From Bryobacteraceae bacterium (GTDB lineage Bacteria; Acidobacteriota; Terriglobia; Bryobacterales; Bryobacteraceae), in the NCBI GenBank assembly GCA_030038565.1, contig JASHSS010000035.1, positions 1-43,209 of the forward strand: 43,209 nucleotides of DNA, written 5' to 3'. Shown one piece after another: positions 26,360-34,946 of the stretch; within the stretch, counting starts at the first letter, position 1, and every line of letters starts with the position of its first letter. Made by a program: the position numbers and the translations under genes. Under the pieces are notes generated by a model. That model was given only the letters and a program-made list of their open reading frames with translations, searched no databases and had not been told where the DNA came from.

Positions 26360-28149
26360 CCCCGCCTGCGAAGGATCGGCAACGAGCCGGCGCCGCGCAG
26401 GGTTGGTGGGACAGGCTATTAGCCTGTCGAAAGACGGTCCCGCCATCCAAACTACGCGCGGCCTCGGTGAGGGGGCCCTTTGGCCTGCCCCACCTTCTGC
26501 TAGCCTCGATTGCCGTGGCCTCGATGGCCGTCCTCCTTGCGGCGGACCGGCTGCCCGGCGCGGGAGTGCAGTTTACCGACGTGACCGCTGCGGCCGGGAT
26601 ACACTTCACCCACAACGCCGGGCGCACGGGGCGGAAATTCCTGCCGGAGACGCTCGGCGCGGGCTGCGCCTTCTTCGATGCCGATGGCGACGGCTGGCCG
26701 GATATCCTGCTCATCAACGGCAAGGATTTCGTACCTCACGGCCGCCGCACGGTCGCTGCGCTGTACCACAACAATCACAACGGGACTTTCACCGATGTGA
26801 CCGCCGGAAGCGGCCTGGATGTCGAGATGTACGGCCTGGGCGTGGCCATCGCCGATTACGATAACGATGGCCGCGAAGACGTCTACATCACCGCACTGGA
26901 CGGCGACCACCTTTTCCACAACGAGGGCCACGGAAAGTTCCGCGACGTGACCGCGGCTTCGGGAATCCGCAATGCCAGCTTCGGCGCCAGCGCCGCGTGG
27001 CTGGACTACGACCGCGACGGCAAAGTGGACCTGTTCGTCGCCAACTACGTCCAGTGGAGCGCCAAGACGGACCTGTGGTGCTCACTGGATGGCTCGACCA
27101 AATCCTATTGCACCCCCGAATCCTACAAGGGCACGCGCTCGCGCCTGTTTCACAACCTGGGCAACGGCCGGTTTGAAGATGTCACCGAGAAGGCCGGATT
27201 GGGCGACCCCACCAGCAAGTCGCTGGGCGTTACGGTGCTCGACTACAACAACGATGGATGGCCGGACCTGTTCGTGGCCAACGATACCCAACCCAATAAG
27301 CTCTATCGCAACCTGGGCAACGGTACGTTCCACGAAGAGGGTATGGCGGCGGGAGTTGCATATGGCGAGGACGGCGTGGCGCGCGGAGCCATGGGCGCGG
27401 ATGCCGGCGACTACGACCGCAGCGGACGGCCTGGCCTGCTGGTGGGCAACTTCTCCAACCAGATGCTGGGACTCTACCACAACGAGGGCAACGGGCTGTT
27501 TGTGGATGAAGCGCCTTCCTCGACGGTGGGCCGATCGAGCCTCCTTTCGCTTTCGTTCGGGGTGTTCTTCTTCGACTACGATCTGGATGGCTACCCGGAT
27601 ATCCTGGCGGCCAACGGCCATATCGAGGACGAAATCGGGCGCGTGCAGCCCAAGGTGAGCTACCGGGAAACCCCGCTGCTTTTCCGCAATCTGGGGAATC
27701 ACCGCTTCGAAAATGTCAGCTCGCAGATGGGGCCGGCGTTTTCCAGACCCATGGTGGCGCGCGGCGCCGCTTACGCCGATTTCGATCACGATGGCGATCT
27801 GGACGTGCTGATCTCCAACAACAACGGGCCCGCCGTGCTGCTGCGCAACGACGGTGGCAACCGCAACCATTGGCTCAGCGTCCGGCTGGCGGGCGCGCGA
27901 TCCAACCGCGACGGCCTCGGCGCGGTGGTGCGGGTGGAAAGCCAGGGCGGAAAGCAGTGGAATATGGTCCGCAGCGGATCGAGTTACTGCTCCCAAAGCG
28001 ACCTGGCGCTGACGTTCGGGCTGGGCGCCGACACCACCGCCAATGTGGAGGTGGTCTGGCCCAGCGGCACGAAGCAGCAGTTTCGGAACGTGGCCGCCAA
28101 CCGGCGCGTGCTGATCGACGAAAATCGCGGGATCAGCGTTCTGCCGTAG
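26356..28149 (+). CDS. Exported CRTAC1-type FG-GAP/ASPIC-UnbV protein
   Basis: A signal-anchor-like helix (LPHLLLASIAVASMAVLLAA, about residues 44-63) is followed by FG-GAP/VCBS repeats with calcium-type Asp loops (FFDADGDGWPDILLINGKD; IADYDNDGREDVYI; WLDYDRDGKVDLFVANY; FFDYDLDGYPDILAANG). A C-terminal ASPIC/UnbV domain follows (about 505-590; RSGSSYCSQSDLALTFGLG). The fold is an extracytoplasmic beta-propeller; its ligand is unknown. The GTG start overlaps the cytochrome stop, suggesting translational coupling. However, residues 17-47 are encoded by a palindromic repeat, so the true start may be GTG 26467 or ATG 26524. It ends in a 17-bp convergent overlap with the amidase gene. Confidence 0.87.
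   Translation: MTPPAKDRQRAGAAQGWWDRLLACRKTVPPSKLRAASVRGPFGLPHLLLASIAVASMAVLLAADRLPGAGVQFTDVTAAAGIHFTHNAGRTGRKFLPETLGAGCAFFDADGDGWPDILLINGKDFVPHGRRTVAALYHNNHNGTFTDVTAGSGLDVEMYGLGVAIADYDNDGREDVYITALDGDHLFHNEGHGKFRDVTAASGIRNASFGASAAWLDYDRDGKVDLFVANYVQWSAKTDLWCSLDGSTKSYCTPESYKGTRSRLFHNLGNGRFEDVTEKAGLGDPTSKSLGVTVLDYNNDGWPDLFVANDTQPNKLYRNLGNGTFHEEGMAAGVAYGEDGVARGAMGADAGDYDRSGRPGLLVGNFSNQMLGLYHNEGNGLFVDEAPSSTVGRSSLLSLSFGVFFFDYDLDGYPDILAANGHIEDEIGRVQPKVSYRETPLLFRNLGNHRFENVSSQMGPAFSRPMVARGAAYADFDHDGDLDVLISNNNGPAVLLRNDGGNRNHWLSVRLAGARSNRDGLGAVVRVESQGGKQWNMVRSGSSYCSQSDLALTFGLGADTTANVEVVWPSGTKQQFRNVAANRRVLIDENRGISVLP
26405..26494. repeat. Palindromic repeat at the 5' end of the CRTAC1 gene
   Basis: GGTGGGACAGGC (26405-26416) is mirrored by GCCTGCCCCACC (26483-26494) with one mismatch. 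Inside lies ACAGGCT-ATT-AGCCTGT (26411-26427, perfect), then GGTCCCGCC, which can also pair with the left edge. The edges match the hairpin at 7368-7418 (GGTGGG...CCCACC). It resembles a small mobile palindrome of the REP or MITE kind. Confidence 0.6.
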
Positions 28150-29551
28150 GCGCGGCCGGTGGTTTCCACCCTCCGAAAACCTCCTCCAGCCAGAGCGCCA
28201 CGCGCAGCACGATATCTTCGCGCCACGGGCCGGCCGCTACCTGCACCGCGATCGGCAGGCCGGTGCTGGATTCTCCGCAGCGCACCACCGCGGCGGGCCA
28301 GCCCGCGACGTTGAACGCCATGGTGTGGCTGAATCCTCGAAAATTCTCGTCGAGGATGGATTCGCCGTGAGGGAGCGCGGGGTGGGTGTAAGCCGGGCAA
28401 AGAATTACGTCGTAGCGGCTCAGGAAGCGGGCCATCTCCGCGCGATACGCATCCAACTCGGCCCAGTACCGCGCAAAGCCGGCCAGATCGGTGCGGTACG
28501 GCTCCAGTTTGTCGAGCCAGCCGGTGAGCAGCGGATGCACCTGGGTGGACCCGAGCTCACGCAAGTAGGCCCTCAGCCCGTCGCCGCCATCCGGGCCGAT
28601 CAGCATCATTTCCAGATCGTAGGCCGCCTCCAGGCACGCCGGGCGGGTTTCCTCCACCGATCGGACCACCGAGTCCAGGGCCGCGCCCGCCGGCCATACC
28701 ACCCAAGTCACCTCGTCGTCCGCCGCGGCGATCCCGTTGTTGGTGTAGACTGCCACGCGCAATTCGGAGAGATCCACCTCGTGCGGATCGCGGAACGGCA
28801 CATGGGGAACCGTGGGATCGATGCCGTCGGGACCGTTCAGCAGGCGCATGGCCTCGATGAGGTCTTCCACCCTTCGGGCCATGGGTCCGATCTGCCATAC
28901 CGTTTCCAGCCAGCCGCCCGCAGGTGGGAAGTGGCCCGTGCGCGGCAGACGGCCGGAGGTCGGCTTGAGAGCGGCGATCCCGCAGAATGCCGCCGGCAGC
29001 CGGACGGAACCAGCCGCATCGCTGCCCAGCCCCAAAGGCGAGCCGCACGCCGCAATCAGCGCCGCTTCGCCCCCGCTGCTGCCGCCCGAAGTGCGCGTCA
29101 CTTCGTAGGGATTATTGGTTTGCCCGAAGATCAGGTTGGCGCTTTCGAAGGCGAAAAGCAGGTCTGGCAGATTGGTTCGGGCGATGGGGATGGCGCCGGC
29201 CGCGCGCAGCCGCGCGACCAGGGTGGCATCGGCGGTGGAAGGCGGTGCGTTTCGCCGGCCCCAGGTGCCCGCGGTCGATCGGGTTCCGGCTTGTTCGATC
29301 GAGTCCTTGACGCTGAACGGCACGCCGTGCAAAGGCCCGCGCAACGTTCCCGCCGCCAGTTCACGGTCGGCCGCATCCGCATCCGCGAGCGCCCGCTCGC
29401 ATTGCACCTCGACCGCCGCGTGGAGCAGCGGATCGATCGCCGCGATCCGCTCCAGATGCGCCGCGATCAACTCGCGCGATGAGAGGGCGCGCTCGCGTAC
29501 CAGGCGAGCTTGCTCCAGCGCCGGGAGCGTCAGGGGGTCGGGGTGAGGCAT
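28133..29551 (-). CDS. Amidase-signature family hydrolase
   Basis: The 472-residue enzyme belongs to the amidase-signature family, which hydrolyses carboxamides with a Ser-cisSer-Lys triad: Lys82 in GVPFSVKDS, cis-Ser near 158 in TSGGSSGGEAALIA, and nucleophile Ser182 in GLGSDAAGSVRLPAAFCG. No signal peptide, so cytoplasmic. It could also be labelled GatA-like, but no gatC neighbour exists and the C-terminal half ('LCPAYTHPALPHGES') fits general amidases better. The track ORF runs to 30085, but the extension overlaps the divergent TPR/FG-GAP gene in antisense; ATG at 29551 is the natural start, 12 bp from that gene. It overlaps the convergent CRTAC1 gene by 17 bp. Confidence 0.88.
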   Translation of the reverse strand: MPHPDPLTLPALEQARLVRERALSSRELIAAHLERIAAIDPLLHAAVEVQCERALADADAADRELAAGTLRGPLHGVPFSVKDSIEQAGTRSTAGTWGRRNAPPSTADATLVARLRAAGAIPIARTNLPDLLFAFESANLIFGQTNNPYEVTRTSGGSSGGEAALIAACGSPLGLGSDAAGSVRLPAAFCGIAALKPTSGRLPRTGHFPPAGGWLETVWQIGPMARRVEDLIEAMRLLNGPDGIDPTVPHVPFRDPHEVDLSELRVAVYTNNGIAAADDEVTWVVWPAGAALDSVVRSVEETRPACLEAAYDLEMMLIGPDGGDGLRAYLRELGSTQVHPLLTGWLDKLEPYRTDLAGFARYWAELDAYRAEMARFLSRYDVILCPAYTHPALPHGESILDENFRGFSHTMAFNVAGWPAAVVRCGESSTGLPIAVQVAAGPWREDIVLRVALWLEEVFGGWKPPAAPTAER

Positions 29552-29563
29552 ACTGTCATGTAG

Positions 29564-32500
29564 ATGCGCAGCAAATTTCGAGGGTTCCTTGGCGCGGCCG
29601 CATTGGCCGGAATGGCCGGCGCGGGCTGGCTGGTCTTCGGGCAGAGTTCCAACGACGACCGGCTTTGGCAGCACCGCAACCTGGGCAAAGCGTTTTATGA
29701 GAACCCCACCCTCCACAAGGAGGCGGTGGACGAACTGCGCCAGGCTCTCGCCCTGGCGCCCAATTCCGTCCGCGAGCGGTTGAATTACGGGCTGGCCCTG
29801 CTGCGGCTGGGCGATGTGGAAGCGGCCACCGCCGAATTGGAGCGGGTGCAAAAGACCGATCCCGGGCTTCCCCATACGTGGTTCAACCTGGGCATCGTTT
29901 ACAAGAAAGAAAATGAGGTGGACAAGGCCTTCACCCAGTTCCAGGAGATGGTCAGGCTGGTTCCCAACGAACCGATAGCTCACTACCAGTTGGGGGTGGT
30001 CGACAAGCTGAAGGGCGACACCGCCGCGGCGGTTGCGCAGTTCGAAGCCGCGCGCGATCTCAACCCGCTGCTGGCCGCGCCGCATTTCCAGCTCTTCGGA
30101 CTATACCGGCAGACCGGCCGCGACATGCAATCGGCGGAAGAGCTGCGCGTTTTCCAGGAGATCAAAAAGCAGCAGGAGGGAGCGGCGGTTCCGGAAGATG
30201 TCGAATGGTGCCAGTACGCCGAGTTGTACGATCCGATCGACGCGCCCTCGCTTCCCCTGGCCGCGCCGGTGTACCGCGAGGAGAAGGTGGCGGAAGGCTT
30301 CAGCGGGCCGGCTTCCGGGGTGACTTCGCTGGCCGGCGCTAACGGGCACGCGGACCTGATCGCCTGGTCATCGGGCCGCGTGGCATGGTTCCGCGGCGGC
30401 CGGACCCCGGTGGCGGATTCCGGCCTGGAGGCCCTCCGCGACGTGCGCTTCATCGCGCCCGGCGATTTCGATAACGATGGTTTGCCCGACCTCTGCGTGA
30501 TCACCGCCAAGGGCGCCACGCTTTATCGCAACACCGGCAGCCGGTTTGTGAAACACTCCGAGCTGGCCGCCGGATCCTTCCGCCAGGGCGTCTGGATCGA
30601 TTACGACCACGATTACGACGAAGACCTGATCCTGGTGGGGGACGATTCGCGCCTGTTGCGCAACAACGGGGAAGCTGGATTCAGCGACGAAACCAGGCGC
30701 TTTCCGTTTGTGCCAGGGCGGGCGCTGGATGCCGTGCGATTCGACCTGGAACCCGACACGCCGGGCTTCGACCTGGTGGTCTCCTATGCCGGGCGGCCCG
30801 GCGTGCTCTACCGCGACCACCTCGCCGGAAGTTACCAGGCGGTTCCGCTCGCGGCGCTGCCCCCGGACGCTCACGGCCTGACGGCGGCAGATGTCAACCA
30901 CGATGGCTTCACCGACCTGGAGTTCGAACCCGGACGCCTGCTCCTGAATCATGGGGGCCGTCTGGAAACCGCTCCGCGGCCCGAGCCCCGTCCGTTCCCC
31001 ACCACCTATGCCGCCGCGGATTTCACCGGCAACGGGAGGCTCGATTGGGCCGGCGTGAAGGGCGATGGAACCCTGGTGATCGAACGGGACGTCACCCCCA
31101 ACTATGGCCATTGGATCGAAGTGGCGCTCGCCGGCGTGAAGAGTCCGAAACTGGCCCTGAACTCCAAGGTTGAGGTGAAGGCCGGCTCCCGCTACGAAAA
31201 ACAGACCTACGCGGGCATACCGCTGGTCTTCCGCCTGGGCGGTCATGCCGCGGTGGATACCGTGCGCATCACCTGGCCGAACGGCCTCATCCAGAACGAA
31301 ACCAGTCCGCCCGTGGACCGCGTGCTGGCGGTGAAAGAAGCGCCGCGACTGTCTGGCTCCTGCCCCATGATCTTCACCTGGAACGGAGAGCGCTTCCAGT
31401 TTGTCACGGACGTGCTGGGCGTAGCGCCGCTGGGCGCCAGTTCCGGCGATGGACAATTCTTCCCCGTGGACCACCAGGAATACGTCGCCATCCCCGCCGC
31501 CATGCTCCAGGCGCGCGAAGGAGCTTACCAGATCCGCATGACCGAGGAACTGCGTGAGGTCTCTTATATCGATCAGATCAAGCTGCTGGCGCTGGACCAT
31601 CCCGCGGACATGGAAATCGTCACCAACGAGAAGTTCAAATCGCCGCCGTTCCCCGAATATCGCCTGTACGGAGCGAGCCGCAGAATTTATCCCGCCGCGG
31701 CGCGGGATAGCCACGGGGCCGACGTGCGCGCGGCCCTCCTGGAACGCGACCGGCGCTACCCGGATGCCTTCCGGCGCGATCATGCGGGCGTGGCGGAGTT
31801 GCACCATCTGGACCTGGATTTCGCTGGCGCGGCTGCCGATGGAAGAGCCGTTCTGGTGCTCTACGGCTGGGTGGATTGGGCCGATGGCAGCACCTTCCTG
31901 GCCGCCGCCCAGGCTCATCGCGACCTGGTGTTTCCGTACCTTCAGGTAAAAGATGCGCAGGGGAATTGGAAAACCGTGATCGAAGATATGGGCATGCCGT
32001 CGGGGAAGCCCAAGGCCATGGCGGTGGACCTCACCGGCAAGTTCCTCTCGCCGTCGCGCGAGGTGCGGATCGTCACCAACCTGTGCGTCTATTGGGACCA
32101 GATCTATCTGTTCGAGACCAATGCGCCGCCGCCCGCGCGGCTGACGGAAATTCCGCTGGCTTCCGCTGACCTGCATTTTCGCGGCTTCTCGCGGGCCACC
32201 ATCGATCCCCAGCGCAAACAGCCCGAATCCTTCGATTACCAGACCACCCGCGCCACTTCCATGTGGAACCCGACGCCCGGCAACTACACCCGTTACGGCC
32301 CCATCACGACCCTGCTGCGCGACGCCGACGACCGCATGGCGATCCTGGGATCGGGCGACGAAATCCGCATGACGTTCTCCGCTGGCGGCCTGCCGCTGCT
32401 TTCCCCCGGCTGGACCCGCGATTACCTGCTGCTGGTGGACGGCTGGGCCAAGGATGCCGATGCCAACACGGCCTTCTCGCAATCGGTGATGCCGTTGCCC

Positions 32501-32647
32501 TTCCACGCCATGAGCCGCTACCCGTACCCGGAGGGCGAGCGCTATCCGGACGACCCGGCCCACCGGTCTTACATCCGCGAGTATCTGACCCGCCCCGCTC
32601 TGCGGCTGGTACGGCCGCTCGCGCCAGCCGAACCCGGGACGCGGTAG
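29564..32647 (+). CDS. Large exported TPR/FG-GAP/ASPIC-UnbV protein with unknown C-terminal region
   Basis: The 1027-residue protein starts with a signal-like helix (FLGAAALAGMAGAGWLVFG). Residues about 40-200 are TPRs (LNYGLALLRLGDVEAATAEL; TWFNLGIVYKKENEVDKAFTQF). Residues about 235-490 form an FG-GAP/VCBS propeller (APGDFDNDGLPDLCVIT; DYDHDYDEDLILVGDD; AADVNHDGFTDLEF), and 520-575 an ASPIC/UnbV domain (SRYEKQTYAGIPLVFRLGGH). The last 430 or so residues, from 'CPMIFTWNGERFQFVTDVLG' onward, match no family I can name; I recall the same tail on related acidobacterial proteins. It shares the TPR and FG-GAP themes with the cytochrome and CRTAC1 genes upstream, suggesting a common envelope complex. 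Divergent from the amidase with 12 bp between starts. Confidence 0.85.
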   Translation: MRSKFRGFLGAAALAGMAGAGWLVFGQSSNDDRLWQHRNLGKAFYENPTLHKEAVDELRQALALAPNSVRERLNYGLALLRLGDVEAATAELERVQKTDPGLPHTWFNLGIVYKKENEVDKAFTQFQEMVRLVPNEPIAHYQLGVVDKLKGDTAAAVAQFEAARDLNPLLAAPHFQLFGLYRQTGRDMQSAEELRVFQEIKKQQEGAAVPEDVEWCQYAELYDPIDAPSLPLAAPVYREEKVAEGFSGPASGVTSLAGANGHADLIAWSSGRVAWFRGGRTPVADSGLEALRDVRFIAPGDFDNDGLPDLCVITAKGATLYRNTGSRFVKHSELAAGSFRQGVWIDYDHDYDEDLILVGDDSRLLRNNGEAGFSDETRRFPFVPGRALDAVRFDLEPDTPGFDLVVSYAGRPGVLYRDHLAGSYQAVPLAALPPDAHGLTAADVNHDGFTDLEFEPGRLLLNHGGRLETAPRPEPRPFPTTYAAADFTGNGRLDWAGVKGDGTLVIERDVTPNYGHWIEVALAGVKSPKLALNSKVEVKAGSRYEKQTYAGIPLVFRLGGHAAVDTVRITWPNGLIQNETSPPVDRVLAVKEAPRLSGSCPMIFTWNGERFQFVTDVLGVAPLGASSGDGQFFPVDHQEYVAIPAAMLQAREGAYQIRMTEELREVSYIDQIKLLALDHPADMEIVTNEKFKSPPFPEYRLYGASRRIYPAAARDSHGADVRAALLERDRRYPDAFRRDHAGVAELHHLDLDFAGAAADGRAVLVLYGWVDWADGSTFLAAAQAHRDLVFPYLQVKDAQGNWKTVIEDMGMPSGKPKAMAVDLTGKFLSPSREVRIVTNLCVYWDQIYLFETNAPPPARLTEIPLASADLHFRGFSRATIDPQRKQPESFDYQTTRATSMWNPTPGNYTRYGPITTLLRDADDRMAILGSGDEIRMTFSAGGLPLLSPGWTRDYLLLVDGWAKDADANTAFSQSVMPLPFHAMSRYPYPEGERYPDDPAHRSYIREYLTRPALRLVRPLAPAEPGTR

Positions 32648-32870
32648 AAAACACCGGCTATGGCGGCACACTCCTGTTGCGCCGGTTCGCTTTGCTGAGT
32701 GATGCCGGAGACGGGCGAGGCTGGCTCGCCGCCGGAATCTCCTCCACGCGATCGATGACCATCACCGGCGCCGGCACGCGACGTACGTCGGCTGTGCCGG
32801 GCTCCGAACCCTGCGCCTCGTGTTCTGAAGTAGACTGATCTTGGTGCTTCTCAACAGGAGGGCGATCGAC
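32648..32870. other. Intergenic gap without a gene
   Basis: No supportable ORF is seen in these 223 bp. A TAGACT hexamer at 32831-32836 may be the -10 of the following DUF1080 gene, without a convincing -35. Confidence 0.4.
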
Positions 32871-33563
32871 ATGGCGCGGGTGGCGGCATTTCTGTTTCTG
32901 GCGTTTTCTTTCAGCGTCGCGGCCTTCGCCGCCGGCGCGGAACAGAACGCCTGCACGGGCGATCCGAATCACTGGCGGCAACTCTTCGACGGCAAGGACC
33001 TTTCGGCCTGGAAGCACGTGGGGCCCGGCGGAATGACCGTGGAGGATGGCCTGATCCACACCCACGGCGGCATGGGATTGCTCTACTGGACGGGCGGGCA
33101 GATCGGCAATTGCGTCCTTCGGGTGGTCTTCAAAATGCGCGACGAGAACGACAATTCCGGCGTCTTCATTCGCATTCCCCTGGAGCCGCGCGAGGAGTGG
33201 ATGCCCGTGCATTACGGCTACGAAGTGCAGATCGATAACCACCCCGAACGCTCCAACCCGCCCGAGGACGAAGCCCATTCGACGGGCATGTTGTACTCCC
33301 TCACCAGGCCGCTCGCCATGGCCGGCAAGCCGGGACCGCAGTGGAATACCATGGAAATCACCCTCGATGGCCCCCGCACCATCGTGGCGCTCAACGGCGT
33401 AAAGGTGACCGATTACAAGGAAGGCGATCCGGTGCCGCCGCGCAAGTTCAGTTTCGAGCCGCAGCGCGGGCTGCGCCCCAATCTGGGGTATATCGGGCTT
33501 CAGAACCACAGCGATCACGACATCGTCTTCTTCCGCGAAGTGGCCATCAAGCCGCTGAAGTGA
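32871..33563 (+). CDS. Secreted DUF1080 (3-keto-disaccharide hydrolase fold) protein
   Basis: The 230-residue product has a signal peptide (ARVAAFLFLAFSFSVAAFAAGA) and a DUF1080 domain: 'HWRQLFDGKDLSAWKHVGPG', 'GNCVLRVVFKMRDENDNSGVFIR', 'HYGYEVQIDN' and 'GYIGLQNHSDHDIVFFREVAI'. The domain is a jelly-roll related to glycoside-binding lectins, and characterised members hydrolyse 3-keto-glycosides outside the cytoplasm. The start is ATG 32871, with GGAGGG 8 bases before it; the TTG at 32841 in the track has none. The next gene, 17 bp downstream, is a Tat-exported Gfo/Idh oxidoreductase, a pairing known from pathways that oxidise sugars at C3 and then cleave them. Confidence 0.9.
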   Translation: MARVAAFLFLAFSFSVAAFAAGAEQNACTGDPNHWRQLFDGKDLSAWKHVGPGGMTVEDGLIHTHGGMGLLYWTGGQIGNCVLRVVFKMRDENDNSGVFIRIPLEPREEWMPVHYGYEVQIDNHPERSNPPEDEAHSTGMLYSLTRPLAMAGKPGPQWNTMEITLDGPRTIVALNGVKVTDYKEGDPVPPRKFSFEPQRGLRPNLGYIGLQNHSDHDIVFFREVAIKPLK

Positions 33564-33580
33564 GGAAGGGAGGTTGGTCT

Positions 33581-34930
33581 ATGAAACTCGATTCATCGCG
33601 CCGCCAGTTCCTGCGCACGGGATCCGCGGCCGCCGGCAGCCTGCTGGCCGCCGCTACCGTGGACCTTGCGCCGATTGCTGTGGAAGCCGCCGCACAAGGG
33701 GACAAGGGCGCCACGGTGCGGTTCGGCATCATCGGCGTGGGCATGGAAGGCTCGGGATTGTTACGGGCCGCCCTCACCCTTCCGGGCGTAGAATGCGTGG
33801 CCGCCGCCGACCTCTACGATGGCCGCCATACGTTGGCCAAGGCCATCACCGGCAACGCCAGCCTGCCCACCACCCGCCGCTACCAGGAACTGCTGGAACG
33901 CCGGGACATCGACTGCATTCTCGCCGCGGTGCCCGACCACTGGCATAAACGCGTGGTGGTGGATGCCTGCAACGCGGGCAAAGACATCTACTGCGAGAAA
34001 CCCATGTCGCATGCCGTTCCGGAAGGTTTCGAAATGGTGGAGGCGGCGCGCCGGAACCACCGCATCGTGCAAATCGGTTCGCAGCGGGTCAGTTCGGCGC
34101 TCTGTGCTAAGGCTCGGGAACTCTACCACGGCGGCGCCATCGGCGACGTGGAGATGGTGGAACTCTCGCTGGGGCGCAACGATCCCACGGGAGCCTGGGT
34201 TTATCCGCCGCCGCCCGACCTTTCTCCCCAAAACCTGGATTGGGACACCTGGTTGAACGATGCCCCCAAGATTCCCTTCAACCCGGAACGCTTCGCCCGC
34301 TGGCGCTGCTGGAAGGAGTACGGCACCGGCGTGGGCGGCGACCTGATGGTGCACCTGCTCAGCGGGATGATGTTTACGCTCGGTTGGAACGAGATTCCGC
34401 GCTCGGCATCGGCTTTGGGCGGCATTTTCCGCTGGAAAGACGGGCGCAACATGCCGGACTTGCACGTGGTGCTGTTCGATTATCATGGGATTCCGGTCTA
34501 CGTCCGGCTGGGTCTGGGTACGGAAACCGAGGAAATGGCCCGCTTCTTGGGCCCCCAGGGCATCCTGGAAGCCGGCGAGTATCAGCTCCGCCACATACCG
34601 CAACCGGGCGTGGACACGGCGCCCAGCTACTACGCGGCCAGCTTCCCGCCCAAGCTGCATCAGGCATACGTGGAGCAGTGGCATGCCCAACACGACCCCG
34701 CGCCCGGAAAGGAACCCATTGCCGCCGAAGCGGTCTATCGCGGCGACGACTGGGACGACCTCCGCCCGCACCTGTGGACTTTCTTCCAGGCCGCCAAGAC
34801 CCGCCAGCCCGTAACGGAAGACGCGATGTTCGGCAACCATGCCGCCATCGCCTGCCACATGGCCAACGAATCGTATTTCCGGAAGAAGCCCGTTTTTTGG
34901 GATGAGGCTTCCCGCAGCATCGTGAGCTAA
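33581..34930 (+). CDS. Tat-exported Gfo/Idh/MocA oxidoreductase
   Basis: The 449-residue enzyme carries a twin-arginine signal (SRRQFLRTGSAAAGSLLAAA) and is thus exported folded with its NAD(P) cofactor. The Rossmann fold is 'VRFGIIGVGMEGSGLLRAAL', with the family motif 'DIYCEKPMSH'. The catalytic region includes 'GVGGDLMVHLLSGM' with a conserved His. Tat-exported family members oxidise or reduce sugars in the periplasm, often with a tightly held cofactor. The start is ATG 33581, preceded by GGAAGGGAGG; the 33341 ORF start is a shadow over the DUF1080 gene. It follows that gene by 17 bp, so the two form an operon. Substrate unknown. Confidence 0.92.
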   Translation: MKLDSSRRQFLRTGSAAAGSLLAAATVDLAPIAVEAAAQGDKGATVRFGIIGVGMEGSGLLRAALTLPGVECVAAADLYDGRHTLAKAITGNASLPTTRRYQELLERRDIDCILAAVPDHWHKRVVVDACNAGKDIYCEKPMSHAVPEGFEMVEAARRNHRIVQIGSQRVSSALCAKARELYHGGAIGDVEMVELSLGRNDPTGAWVYPPPPDLSPQNLDWDTWLNDAPKIPFNPERFARWRCWKEYGTGVGGDLMVHLLSGMMFTLGWNEIPRSASALGGIFRWKDGRNMPDLHVVLFDYHGIPVYVRLGLGTETEEMARFLGPQGILEAGEYQLRHIPQPGVDTAPSYYAASFPPKLHQAYVEQWHAQHDPAPGKEPIAAEAVYRGDDWDDLRPHLWTFFQAAKTRQPVTEDAMFGNHAAIACHMANESYFRKKPVFWDEASRSIVS

Positions 34931-34946
34931 GCGCCCGGCAACGGCG

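Noticed and set aside
29552-30085. N-terminal extension of the amidase ORF
   Set aside because: Overlaps the divergent TPR gene in antisense; the amidase family starts at ATG 29551.
30368-32671. 767-residue minus-strand ORF
   Set aside because: Antisense to the TPR/FG-GAP/ASPIC gene, with no family motif and His/Gly/Arg-rich shadow composition.
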